DNA from: Rohdeia mirabilis
Lineage (GTDB): Bacteria > Planctomycetota > UBA1135 > GCA-002686595
Direction of reading: 5' to 3'
DNA: 64,000 nucleotides
Assembly: GCA_007750655.1 (NCBI GenBank)
Contig: CP036290.1
Coordinates: forward strand, 3,968,001 to 4,032,000
Shown here: positions 37,970-46,141 of the stretch, in pieces
How positions within the stretch are numbered: the stretch's first letter is position 1
Layout of the letters: the number at the start of each line of letters is the position of its first letter
Position numbers and translations under genes: made by a program
Notes under the pieces: model-generated
What the model was told of the DNA's origin: nothing
Seen by the model: the letters and a program-made list of their open reading frames with translations, nothing else
Databases searched by the model: none

Positions 37970-39633
37970 CGGTCCTCCTCGGGGAAGTCGAGCACCTCGT
38001 ACGGCATGTAGTCGAGCACCTCCCAGCGCACCAGCGGAACGATCTCGGTGTCCTCGCCCGACCCCTTGCGCCAGACCGTGCAGGCCACCGTGCGGCGCAG
38101 GTTGGTGAGCGACTGTTCGATCTTCTCCTGCTCGACGCGCGAACGTGCACTGCCCTGCTCGGCGCCCGTGGAGCGCCAGGCCGTCACGTAGATCGTGAAC
38201 ACCTGACTGCGGACGTCGACGTGCTGCTTGATGTCGTTGCGCTGGATCGGTTCGAGTCCCTTCCAGGCCTCGAGCTGGTTGAGCTGGTTCGGCGAGGTGA
38301 AGATCTTGGTGTCGGGCACCGGTTCACCGAACTCGTCGAGCATGGGCTCGAGCTCTTCCTCGGCGTTCGGGTCCTCTTCCTCCTCCTCGTTGCGCCACTC
38401 GATCACCTCGTCCCAGAACTCCGGCGGGACGTCGCGATCCTCGAACAGCGACTTGAGCACGGCTCCCGGCGCGGTGTTGAGATTGACGGCACCCGAGACG
38501 ATCGAACCCGCGCTCGTGCCGGAGGAGCTGCCCCCGCCGCTGTCCTTGCGCAGGTCCGACTCGCTGACCTCGTTCTCGGTCGCGGTCACGCGCCCGCCGG
38601 AGTCCATCGTGAGTGACTCGCCGAGCGCGCCGCCCGCTCCCCCCGACCCACCGGACCCGTTCGCGCGATCGCTCTGGTCGGCCTCCGCCTCCTCGTCCCC
38701 ACCGGCCGCGGACGCGCGCTCGTCGAGCATCTCCTGACGCGTCCAGACGGACGAGTGCACGGTCAGGAACGACGTCAGCGAGTGGACGACGTCGCCGTTC
38801 TCGTCGCGGTAGTCGCGGAAGAGCTTGGGGTCGAACTCCTCGAGCACGAGGAACTCGCGCATGGACAGCGGGAGGTACACGTTGGACTCCGCCTCGAACG
38901 ACGTCACGAGGTTGGGACGCGGGACGTCGCTGCCCGAGCGATCGAGCATGTAGTCGCGCATCGCCTGGGCCATGTTCTCGGCCTCAAAGGTCTCGACGTC
39001 CTCGGTGGTCCCCTCGCGGAAGAGGTCGATGACGCGAGCGACGCGGCGGAAGGCCTTCTCGGCCTCGTCCTCGTCGCGCGTCAGCATCTGCAGCACGTTG
39101 AGCTTGCTGTTCTCGTCGACGATCAGGACGCGCAACTCGATGGGGGCGAACTCGGCCGTCCGCTGGGGTTGGGCCCAGAGGTCCTTGCGCGAGTCGGACG
39201 GTCCGGCCGAGCCCTCGCCGGCGCCGGCGCCTCCGGGCATGTTGCTCGCCAGATCGCCCAGCGCGCCGAGTCCAGCCCCGCCCAGCGCGCCGCCCAGTCC
39301 ACCACCGGCGCCCCCGCCGGCCTGGGACTCCTCCTCTTCCTGGATCGCGTCGTCGCGCAGGTCCTCGAACGCCTTCAAGAGGGCCGACTCGATCGCGAGG
39401 TCGAAGGACGACAGCTCGACCTCGTTCTGAGCGGTGCGGAAGTCGGTGCTCGTGCTGATGCTGATCTGTCCGACGATCAGCACCAGGACGAACAGGACCA
39501 GGAGCGCCATCATCAACGCCGCACCGCGGCGCGCGGCCGCCGCGCCGGCGAGGGCACGCGGACGCAGCCCCAGGCCGCGGCTCCGCGAGGAGGCCGGGAG
39601 GGACGGGTGGCGGCTGGGATCGGCGCAGTGCAT
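37966..39633 (-). CDS. gspK: GspK-like minor pseudopilin of a type II secretion / type IV pilus-like system
   Basis: This 555-residue protein has a 40-residue leader, then RRGAALMMALLVLFVLVLIVG, the arginine-flanked hydrophobic helix of GspK. Unlike major pseudopilins, GspK lacks the glutamate at +5, as here. Further on it has LRVLIVDENSKLNVLQMLTRDEDEAEK and the hallmark SGAVNLNTAPGAVLKSLFED (normally INVNTA) with the following helix-hairpin text. Glycine/serine-rich and acidic insertions (about residues 105-140, 300-375 and 410-425) make it longer than typical 300-350-residue members. It would cap the tip of a pseudopilus. A secretin gene lies 296 bases upstream on the same strand. The inner-membrane and ATPase genes are not in the window. 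It overlaps hyuB by four bases. Confidence 0.82.
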   Translation of the reverse strand: MHCADPSRHPSLPASSRSRGLGLRPRALAGAAAARRGAALMMALLVLFVLVLIVGQISISTSTDFRTAQNEVELSSFDLAIESALLKAFEDLRDDAIQEEEESQAGGGAGGGLGGALGGAGLGALGDLASNMPGGAGAGEGSAGPSDSRKDLWAQPQRTAEFAPIELRVLIVDENSKLNVLQMLTRDEDEAEKAFRRVARVIDLFREGTTEDVETFEAENMAQAMRDYMLDRSGSDVPRPNLVTSFEAESNVYLPLSMREFLVLEEFDPKLFRDYRDENGDVVHSLTSFLTVHSSVWTRQEMLDERASAAGGDEEAEADQSDRANGSGGSGGAGGALGESLTMDSGGRVTATENEVSESDLRKDSGGGSSSGTSAGSIVSGAVNLNTAPGAVLKSLFEDRDVPPEFWDEVIEWRNEEEEEDPNAEEELEPMLDEFGEPVPDTKIFTSPNQLNQLEAWKGLEPIQRNDIKQHVDVRSQVFTIYVTAWRSTGAEQGSARSRVEQEKIEQSLTNLRRTVACTVWRKGSGEDTEIVPLVRWEVLDYMPYEVLDFPEEDR

Positions 39634-39928
39634 GGCGTGGGAAGGTCTGGGGTCGCGGCCGGAGCGGGCCGGGCTCGCGTCGAGAGCGGGCGGTCGCGGA
39701 GGCGCGGTGCGCGAACCGCACTGGACCCCCGCGAGCGATCCTATCTTCCCGTCCGGGCCGCGCGGCCCACGGGGAGGGTCCGGCCGCGGTTCGCGACGGA
39801 CGAGGCGCCGCTCGAGCCCCGGCGCGCGCACGTGCGGCGGCAGAGGTACTGCCCGAAGGCTGCCCCTTGGCACTGGGCCGGGCGAACCCCGTCCGGCCGC
39901 TCGCACACTCGGACTCGCGCGCGCCGCC

Positions 39929-41491
39929 CTACAGGTCGGACATGAAGTCCGTGCCCTGGAGGATGCGCGGCTTGATGAAGAAGAGCACGTTGGTGCGCTC
40001 CTTCACGCGGCGCTCCGAGCGGAACAGCAGGCCGATCAAGGGCAGGTCGCCGAGGATCGGGACCTTGCGTTCCTGGTTGACCTCGCGAACGGTCTCGAGA
40101 CCGCCGATCACGACCGCTTGGCCCGGCTTCAGATACACGACGGTTCGCGCCTGTCGGCGAGCGATCAGCGGCGAGCGCACCTCGTTGCCGTCGCCGTCGA
40201 AGAAGCTGATCGCGGTGCCGACCTGTTCGGACGCCTCGATGTAGAGGTTCAGCGACAGGGTGTCGGTGCCGAGGACGCGCGGTGCGGCGAAGAGTTGGAC
40301 GCCGACCGGCTTGAACGTGAGCGACGCGTTGAAGTTGCCGTTCGCGCTGTTGAAGCCCGAGAAGCTGATGAACGGCACGTCGCGCGTGTTGATCACCTCG
40401 GCCACACCGCCCTCGCGCACGGCGATCTTGGGCCGCGTGGTGATGTTGACGTTCTCCCAGGTCTGGATGACCTCGAGCAGCGCGTCGATCCGCACGCCGT
40501 CGGTGATGGCACCGAGCGACAGAACGGCCTCGTTGGCGTCCGCGGTGTTCGGGACGGCGTAGGAGAAGAAGTCGACGAGCGTGCCGTCCGGGAAGTCCGC
40601 GACGACCGAGCCGTCGACGCCGACACCGCGCACGCCGTAGTCGATCTCGTCGCGCGTGATGACCTCGACGATGCTGGCCTGGATCTCGATCTGCGGGACG
40701 CTGCCGACGAACAGGTCGATGAAGTCCTCGATCTCGAGCAGCAGCTCCTCGCCGGCGGTCACGACGAACCAGTCGGCGATCTTGATCGACTTGGCGTCGG
40801 ACGGCGCGGGCAGGAGCTGCGGCTGGAAGCTGGAGTACTGCTCGAAGTCCCAGTCCTCGAGCAACAGGATCTGGGCCACCTCGGGCCCCGGCGGATCCTC
40901 GAGCGGCGGCACCGGGTTGTCGCCCTCGCCGATGATCTGGTAGACGATCGGGAAGCCGCCGATCTGCGCCATCAGCTGCAGGAGGCGCTTGCCGCGACCG
41001 AGCTGCAGCGGATAGGGCTTGGTGATGCGGCCGTCGCGGCGCACGACGATGCGCTCGCCGAAGCGCAGGTACGGGTTCTCGGAGAAGCCCTCGAGCGGAT
41101 CGATCGGACCGGTGTCGTCGACGGCGCGTGCGGCGCGCGCCATCGGAGCGGGCAGGCCGCGGGTCCCGGCGTCGTTCTGACCCGGACCCGGCACGCCCCA
41201 GGCGGGGATCGATTCGCCGAACGGGGACGGTTCGACGGGACGCAGGTCCTGGACCGGTCCGACCTGCTCGGGATCGGACTCCACCACTTCGCCCGTGACG
41301 GCGGTACTGGTGCCCTCCTCCAGGAGTTCGCGCAGCTCGGCCAGACTCCCCGTGCGGCCCTCGCCCTCGGACGGGGCGGGTGCGGCGCAGCCCCCGACCA
41401 GGCCCGCGGCGACGAGCAGCCACGCGAGGGCGCGCGACGAGCGGCGCGGCCCCGGGCTGGGCACTCGGTGCGGGGTGTGGACGTGGACCAT
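39929..41491 (-). CDS. Secretin-type outer-membrane channel lipoprotein (GspD/PilQ superfamily)
   Basis: The 520-residue product begins with a lipoprotein signal (LAWLLVAAGLVGGCAAP, lipobox cysteine about residue 35). The N-terminal part, about residues 110-260, is unlike classical N0-N3 modules, although VVTAGEELLLEIEDFIDLFVG followed by VPQIEIQASIVEVITRDEIDYGV is the normal lead-in to the secretin domain. The C-terminal domain is clear: NVNITTRPKIAVREGGVAEV, LNLYIEASEQVGT, RTVVYLKPGQAVVIGGL and the signature VPILGDLPLIGLLFRS. It should form a multimeric gate for a type II secretion or pilus-like machine. The GspK-like gene downstream (296-base gap) supports this. The ATG at 41489-41491 was chosen because it starts the lipoprotein signal. 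Confidence 0.86.
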   Translation of the reverse strand: MVHVHTPHRVPSPGPRRSSRALAWLLVAAGLVGGCAAPAPSEGEGRTGSLAELRELLEEGTSTAVTGEVVESDPEQVGPVQDLRPVEPSPFGESIPAWGVPGPGQNDAGTRGLPAPMARAARAVDDTGPIDPLEGFSENPYLRFGERIVVRRDGRITKPYPLQLGRGKRLLQLMAQIGGFPIVYQIIGEGDNPVPPLEDPPGPEVAQILLLEDWDFEQYSSFQPQLLPAPSDAKSIKIADWFVVTAGEELLLEIEDFIDLFVGSVPQIEIQASIVEVITRDEIDYGVRGVGVDGSVVADFPDGTLVDFFSYAVPNTADANEAVLSLGAITDGVRIDALLEVIQTWENVNITTRPKIAVREGGVAEVINTRDVPFISFSGFNSANGNFNASLTFKPVGVQLFAAPRVLGTDTLSLNLYIEASEQVGTAISFFDGDGNEVRSPLIARRQARTVVYLKPGQAVVIGGLETVREVNQERKVPILGDLPLIGLLFRSERRVKERTNVLFFIKPRILQGTDFMSDL

Positions 41492-41621
41492 GGCTGCGGG
41501 ACCTGGAGACCGGCGCGGTGAGTCTGACACGAAGGAGTGATCGGCGCCGAGCACCCGGGGCCGAGCCGGGCGCGCGCGGTCCGTCGCTGGCACGAGGGGC
41601 CGCCCGCGGCGCCGAACGGGG

Positions 41622-41627
41622 TATCGT
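41622..41627 (+). promoter_or_regulatory. -10-like TATCGT, leaderless-type position
   Basis: TATCGT lies eight bases upstream of the ATG at 41636 of the methyltransferase gene. Confidence 0.4.
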
Positions 41628-41635
41628 TCCGGGCC

Positions 41636-42277
41636 ATGCCGACCCGTGACGAGAATCGGAGGATGTGGGACGAGGAGTTCGACTGGTCCCGCGGAGGAGA
41701 GGAGTGGACCGTCAGCCCGGCCTGGTGGGAGTCGATCCTCGACGCCACGGTGCGGCGGGTCGCCCGCCCCGGCCAGGCGGTGCTCGAGATCGGGCCCGGG
41801 GCCGGACGCTTCACGGCCGAGCTGCTCGGAGCGCGCCCGCGCCGACTCGTCCTGCTCGATCTGTCGCCCAAGTGCCTCGAGATGTGTCGCGAGCGCTTCG
41901 CTCCGGCCGAGGCCGTCCTCGAATTCGTGCTGGGTGACGGGGCCGGAGTGCCGCTCGACGAATCGGAGACGTTCGACCTGATCTTCTCGTTCGACGTCTT
42001 CGTCCACGTCGAACGTCCGGAGGTGATGAGCTACTTCACGGACTTCGCGCGGCTGCTCGTCCCCGGCGGTCACGGCGTCGTCCACTACGCCTCGATCGAT
42101 CGCACGCCCGAAGGTCTGGATCCGCGCTCGGGGTGGCGCGCCGACCTGCGCTCGACCGACATGCGCGAGATCCTCGCCGCCAACGGGCTCGAGCTCGTGG
42201 ACGACATCTACGACCCGCAGATCAGCCACGCGAACTCGTCGATCGCGATCTTCCGCCGGCCGGAAGTGACCGGCTGA
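41636..42277 (+). CDS. Class I SAM-dependent methyltransferase
   Basis: This 213-residue protein has the Rossmann SAM-binding motif VLEIGPGAGRFTAELLGA (motif I), then RLVLLDLSPKCLEMCRERF (acidic end of strand beta-2), VLGDGAGVPLDESETFDLIFSFDVFVHVERPEVM (motifs II-III) and FARLLVPGGHGVVHYASI. It matches the Methyltransf_25/11 group, acting on an unknown small molecule, lipid or protein. The start region DENRRMWDEEFDWSRGGEEWT is common in methyltransferases linked to surface polysaccharides. It lies between the divergent secretin gene and the convergent sulfatase-like gene (nine bases between stops). Confidence 0.85.
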   Translation: MPTRDENRRMWDEEFDWSRGGEEWTVSPAWWESILDATVRRVARPGQAVLEIGPGAGRFTAELLGARPRRLVLLDLSPKCLEMCRERFAPAEAVLEFVLGDGAGVPLDESETFDLIFSFDVFVHVERPEVMSYFTDFARLLVPGGHGVVHYASIDRTPEGLDPRSGWRADLRSTDMREILAANGLELVDDIYDPQISHANSSIAIFRRPEVTG

Positions 42278-42286
42278 CTCGAACGG

Positions 42287-44806
42287 TCACTCGTCGCCGA
42301 GGTACCCCAGGGCGCGGAGGCGTTCGAGCGCGGCGTCGTCGGCGGACGAGTCCTCGTCCGCGCCAGGAGCCGCCGGCCGCAGGCCCTCGAGGGCGGTGCG
42401 CGATTCGGTGAGCCGGCGAACGAGCTCTTGCACGCGTTCGGGATGGTCCGCGGCGACGTCGCGCAGCGCGAGTGGATCGCGCTCGAGGTCGTACAGCTCG
42501 TGCAGCGGGGCGGGCGACGCAGCGTAGAACTCCATCAGGCTCGCGATCAGGGGGTCGAGTCCCGACAACGCGGCCAACGGGTCGTCGTGGTCGACCCACA
42601 GCCGAGCGATCGAGTCCGAGCGCAGACCTGCGCGCTCGGCCCGTCGCACGATCTCGGGGTCGAAGGCCGCCCAGCGATCCCAGATCTCCTGGATCGAGAG
42701 GGCGGTCGCGACGGGCAGGCCTGTGACCGGCAGCTCGACCAGCTTCCAGCGTCCGTCGACGACGGCGCGGCTCCCGTTCCCGGCGTCGTGCACGAAGCGC
42801 ACCCGGTCGTCGCCGATCCCGCTCGGCCGGCCCCGCAGAAGCGTCCACAGCGACGTCCCGGAGAGCTCGCGGTGCGCGGGGTCGAGCCCGACGGCCTCGA
42901 TCAGGGTCGGGTACAGGTCCACGAGTTGGACCGGTGCGTCGATGCGGGTGCCTGCGCGTGCGGCGCGCGGGAGCCGAACGATGAGCGGCACTTCGAGAAC
43001 CCCTTCGTCGGGGAAGAAGTGATCGAAGACGAAGCGCGGTTCCTCCATCGCTTCACCGTGGTCCGCCGAGATCACGACGATCGCCTCCTCGAACCAGGGC
43101 CGTTGTTGCAGCTCGTCGAGGAACGCCCCCAGATCGGCGTCGAACTCGGCGAGGTTCTCGTCGTACGCCGCGCGCATTCGAGAGGCGTCCACCTCTCGCA
43201 CGGCTCCTCCGTCGATGCCGAGAGCCGCGGTCTGGGTGCGCCTCAGACTGCGCGAGACGAGGGCCCGCTCACCGACGACCGGCAGCCGAGGTCCGTCGCC
43301 GTCGACGTCGCTCCCGAAGCGCCCCCTCCACCCTTCCCCGGGCAAGTAGGGCGCGTGGACGTCGAGCACCTGGACGAAGACGAACGGCGGTCGTTCCCGA
43401 TCCGCGTCGAGCCAGGCGAGTGCGCGCTCGAACACGACCGAGGCCCGCCCACGCGGATCGGTGAGTGGGTGCTGCGACGGCTCGTCGTCGAAGTCGTCGA
43501 AGCCACGGGTGATGCCGCGCGTGAGTGCGAGCCAGGTGTTGGCGACCACGGCTCCCGTTCGATAGCCGTGCGCGCGCAGGGCCTGGGCAATGGTCCAGCG
43601 CTCGGGCGCGACGAGCCGTTGGTCCCACAGGGTCGGCGTCCCGCCGTCGACGGCGTCCTGGACGCGGTTCGCAGCTGGCAGGAGGCCCGTGAACTGCGAG
43701 ATGTAGCTGGGCGCCGTCCACGAGGTGTTCGCGCGACAGTTCTCGAACACGACGCACTGCTCGGCGAAGGCATCGAGACGAGGCGTGGTGCTGCGACCGT
43801 AGCCGTAGGTGCCGATGTTCGCCGCGGCGAGCGTGTCGATCGAGATGAAGACGATCGGCGGCAAGGGTGCGACTTCGCGCTCGAGTGCGAGTCGCTCGAC
43901 CTGCACGGTGCCCTCTCCCGTCCAGGCGACGCGCAGCGCCAGGTCCCCAGCCCCCTCGGTGCTCGCCGCCCAGCGGTCGTCGAGCGAGAGGTCGAACGGC
44001 CCGTCGGGCACGTCGATGCGAACGGGGTCGCCGGCCTCGCGTCCGTCGCACCGCCCGCCGGTGCGCCCGAAGGGGCCGAGCGTGAGTTCGCCGGGGCCCT
44101 CGCTCCGCCCGCGCACGTGCAACATGCTGCCCGCGGAGTGGCCCCGCTCCAGCGCGTACGCCGCACTGGCCCCCGGAGCCAGCGACAGTCCGCCGTCGAA
44201 CGACCAGGTGGCGGGCCTCGGTTCGGCGTACGCGACCTCGGACACCGCGACCGCGTGATCTCCTCGCCCGCCGTCCTGCTGGGAGCGCCAGACCTCGAGC
44301 GTGCGATCGAACGCGAGCTCGAAGCGGTTCTCGCCACGGACCCAGCGCCCTTCCGGTGCCTCGAAGCGCAGCGTCGTCGGGACCTCGTCGACCGTGAACG
44401 CCCCCAGTTCCGTGCCGTTGAGGTGCGCCGCGACCGCGATCGACTCGCCCTCGACCCGAGCCAGTACCGAGATGGCGATCTCGCGGTCCGAAGGCGCCAA
44501 TGCCGAGAGCGTCAGGTGGGACGACGGTCCGCCGCTCCAGCGGATCGGCGTGCCGTCCTCGGCGGTCGAGATCCGCCGGTCCCATCCGCGCCCCCAGCTC
44601 TGGCGCCCGGCGGACCCGACGCGGAGCAGGCCGGGCTGGGCGAAGAGCGCGTCCGGCGCGTGATCGGTCAGGACCAGCGCGGACCCGGAGCCCTCGAGGG
44701 CCGACGGCGCCACGCCCTCCCCCGAGTCGCACCCGCTGAGGAGCACGACGATCGAGGCGAGCGCGAGGAGGGGCAAGGACCTACCGCTGGAGGTCGGTCG
44801 GGCCAT
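42287..44806 (-). CDS. Sulfatase-fold (alkaline phosphatase superfamily) lipoprotein with N-terminal beta domains
   Basis: The 839-residue protein begins with a lipoprotein signal (LPLLALASIVVLLSGCDSG). About 300 residues of beta-rich, lectin-like sequence follow. The sulfatase domain has PPIVFISIDTLAAANIGTYGYGRSTTPRLDAFAEQCVVFENC, then FTGLLPAANRVQD, a FVQVLDVHAPYLPGE stretch, AIVVISADHGEAMEEPRFVFDHFFPDEGVLEVPLIVRLP and a YDLERDPLALRDVAADHPE tail. The last residues ERLRALGYLGDE are typical of this Planctomycetes/Myxococcota group. The formylglycine motif (C/S)xPSR is replaced by TAPSY and one metal aspartate by alanine/asparagine (DTLAAAN for DTLRADH), so a classical sulfatase is unlikely. 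A phosphatase, phosphotransferase or non-catalytic role is possible. TAGGCT lies 11 bases upstream of the ATG. Confidence 0.82.
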   Translation of the reverse strand: MARPTSSGRSLPLLALASIVVLLSGCDSGEGVAPSALEGSGSALVLTDHAPDALFAQPGLLRVGSAGRQSWGRGWDRRISTAEDGTPIRWSGGPSSHLTLSALAPSDREIAISVLARVEGESIAVAAHLNGTELGAFTVDEVPTTLRFEAPEGRWVRGENRFELAFDRTLEVWRSQQDGGRGDHAVAVSEVAYAEPRPATWSFDGGLSLAPGASAAYALERGHSAGSMLHVRGRSEGPGELTLGPFGRTGGRCDGREAGDPVRIDVPDGPFDLSLDDRWAASTEGAGDLALRVAWTGEGTVQVERLALEREVAPLPPIVFISIDTLAAANIGTYGYGRSTTPRLDAFAEQCVVFENCRANTSWTAPSYISQFTGLLPAANRVQDAVDGGTPTLWDQRLVAPERWTIAQALRAHGYRTGAVVANTWLALTRGITRGFDDFDDEPSQHPLTDPRGRASVVFERALAWLDADRERPPFVFVQVLDVHAPYLPGEGWRGRFGSDVDGDGPRLPVVGERALVSRSLRRTQTAALGIDGGAVREVDASRMRAAYDENLAEFDADLGAFLDELQQRPWFEEAIVVISADHGEAMEEPRFVFDHFFPDEGVLEVPLIVRLPRAARAGTRIDAPVQLVDLYPTLIEAVGLDPAHRELSGTSLWTLLRGRPSGIGDDRVRFVHDAGNGSRAVVDGRWKLVELPVTGLPVATALSIQEIWDRWAAFDPEIVRRAERAGLRSDSIARLWVDHDDPLAALSGLDPLIASLMEFYAASPAPLHELYDLERDPLALRDVAADHPERVQELVRRLTESRTALEGLRPAAPGADEDSSADDAALERLRALGYLGDE

Positions 44807-44817
44807 GGAGCGGGCCG

Positions 44818-44823
44818 AGCCTA
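44818..44823 (-). promoter_or_regulatory. -10-like TAGGCT, leaderless-type position
   Basis: TAGGCT on the minus strand lies eleven bases upstream of the ATG at 44806 of the sulfatase-fold gene. Confidence 0.4.
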
Positions 44824-44895
44824 TCAGGGCCCGGAGCGATCGGCCCCCGCGGCGACGTCCGAGTGGTCGTGGGCCCGAGCCACGGCGTCAATGGA

Positions 44896-44935
44896 ACGAC
44901 CGAGGCGCCACCCGTGTGGGAGGCGCCTCGGTCGT
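44896..44935 (-). terminator. Terminator hairpin after the small secreted-protein gene
   Basis: ACGACCGAGGCGCC (44896-44909) pairs perfectly with GGCGCCTCGGTCGT (44922-44935), a 14-bp stem with a 12-base loop, about 40 bases downstream of the minus-strand stop at 44975. Confidence 0.7.
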
Positions 44936-44974
44936 GCGGCCCGACTCGCTCGTCGGCTCCGATCGGCCCGTCGC

Positions 44975-45418
44975 TCAGAGCTGACGCTTGACGACCGCCG
45001 TGATGTCCGGGACCGAGCGTCCGTCCGCGTGGCTGATCGCCTTCCACACGCTGCAGTGCCCCTCTTGGTCCATGATCACCTGACAGGCGCTCTGGACCCG
45101 CTGGCGGGCAGCGTTGGTCAGCTGGATGCCTTCGGGCGAGGTGGGATCGATGCGGTCCTTCTTGAGCTTCTTCATCTCGTCCGTCGCGCGCAGCAGGCTG
45201 TCGTAGTCGACGCGCGCGGGGTTCGAGAGGGTCTTCGCGTCCGAGAGTCCGACGATGTTGTCGTCGGCCTTGACGGTCCAGCCGCTCGGGACCGCGTCGG
45301 TCTCCGCGACGGTCGCGAGACCGCGGACGGGTTCCGTGGAGACACTCGCGGCGTCGACGGTCGCGAAGGAGGAGCAGGCGATCCAGAGCGCGATGAGCGG
45401 TGCGTGGAGCGTGCGCAT
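44975..45418 (-). CDS. Small secreted protein of unknown function
   Basis: This 147-residue protein has an N-terminal signal peptide (MRTLHAPLIALWIACSSFATVDA). The mature part has ADDNIVGLSDAKTLSNPARVDYDSLL, a basic helix EMKKLKKDRIDP and a C-terminal block RVQSACQVIMDQEGHCSVWKAISHADGRSVPDITAVVKRQL. The C-terminal pattern (GHCSVWK-I-DGR-PDIT) looks like a conserved domain, and its two cysteines could form a disulphide, but I cannot name the family. It ends at a strong hairpin and is followed by the sulfatase-fold gene on the same strand. The ATG at 45416-45418 directly precedes the signal peptide; the open frame continues far upstream but loses protein-like composition. Confidence 0.7.
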   Translation of the reverse strand: MRTLHAPLIALWIACSSFATVDAASVSTEPVRGLATVAETDAVPSGWTVKADDNIVGLSDAKTLSNPARVDYDSLLRATDEMKKLKKDRIDPTSPEGIQLTNAARQRVQSACQVIMDQEGHCSVWKAISHADGRSVPDITAVVKRQL

Positions 45419-46022
45419 GACAGGAGCAGGGCGAAGAGGAACGAGGAAGTGGCGGATCCGAGCGCGTTGTCCGGAACGGTGGTGCCCGCAGGCACGGTTC
45501 GAGGTGGGTACTGAGGAGCCGATGGCCCGGGATCGGGATCCCAGGATCCGGTCCCAGGAGGCGGGACGGATCGGCCGACGGCGGACCGCTGACGACCGAG
45601 CGGGGCTCGGTCGGGAGGACCTTCGCCACCGAGAACCTAACGGATGGGACCACCGCTCGCGCGCTGGCCGCCGTGGTGGCTCCGTGACTCGACCCCTCGA
45701 GCGACGGAGTCGACGCAACGGCAACGACCCTCGAGCGGTTCTACCATCGTGTACGCGAGCACCGAAGACGGGTTGTTCGGACGACCCGAAAAGGCGACCC
45801 GATCTGCGGAAAGTCGGCGAACTCCGGGGTTCATCGTCCCCGTCCGCGACTCGACTCAAGGGGGACCACAGGCCGTTCGCCGACTCCTCCAATCGCAGGA
45901 ACGACCCCCTCCAGGGGCCGGGGAGCGCCCGAACGGACCTGTGCGCACCGGAGGCCGTCCCGCCCCCCCGGGCCGCGGCCGGGCCGCGGGGCGCCTCCCG
46001 CGGGAACGGCCCCACGAACGGA
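45419..46022. other. Intergenic region without recognisable gene
   Basis: The gap from 45419 to the pnp stop is 723 bases. Apart from the hairpin at 46023-46058 it holds no credible gene. Frames such as 45637-45834 (minus) have no family resemblance. It contains a GGGTTGT/ACGACCC stem with a TCGG loop (45770-45787), two copies of a CGACCC(C)TCGAGCG phrase, and a locally lower GC content around 45750-45900. A promoter for the small secreted-protein gene is expected here but none stands out. Confidence 0.5.
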
Positions 46023-46058
46023 GCGCGCCGCCCCTCCCGGTCGGGAGGGACGGCGCGC
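46023..46058 (-). terminator. Terminator hairpin after pnp
   Basis: GCGCGCCG-C-CCCTCCC (46023-46038) pairs with GGGAGGG-A-CGGCGCGC (46043-46058), a 15-bp stem with one internal mismatch and a GGTC loop. It lies 84 bases downstream of the minus-strand pnp stop at 46142. Confidence 0.7.
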
Positions 46059-46141
46059 CCTGCGAGCGGGGTCGTGCCCCGCCCCCCCACCTGGGTGGGA
46101 GGCCTCGCGATCCGCGGCGGCCCGACGAGGCCGCCCGGTCG

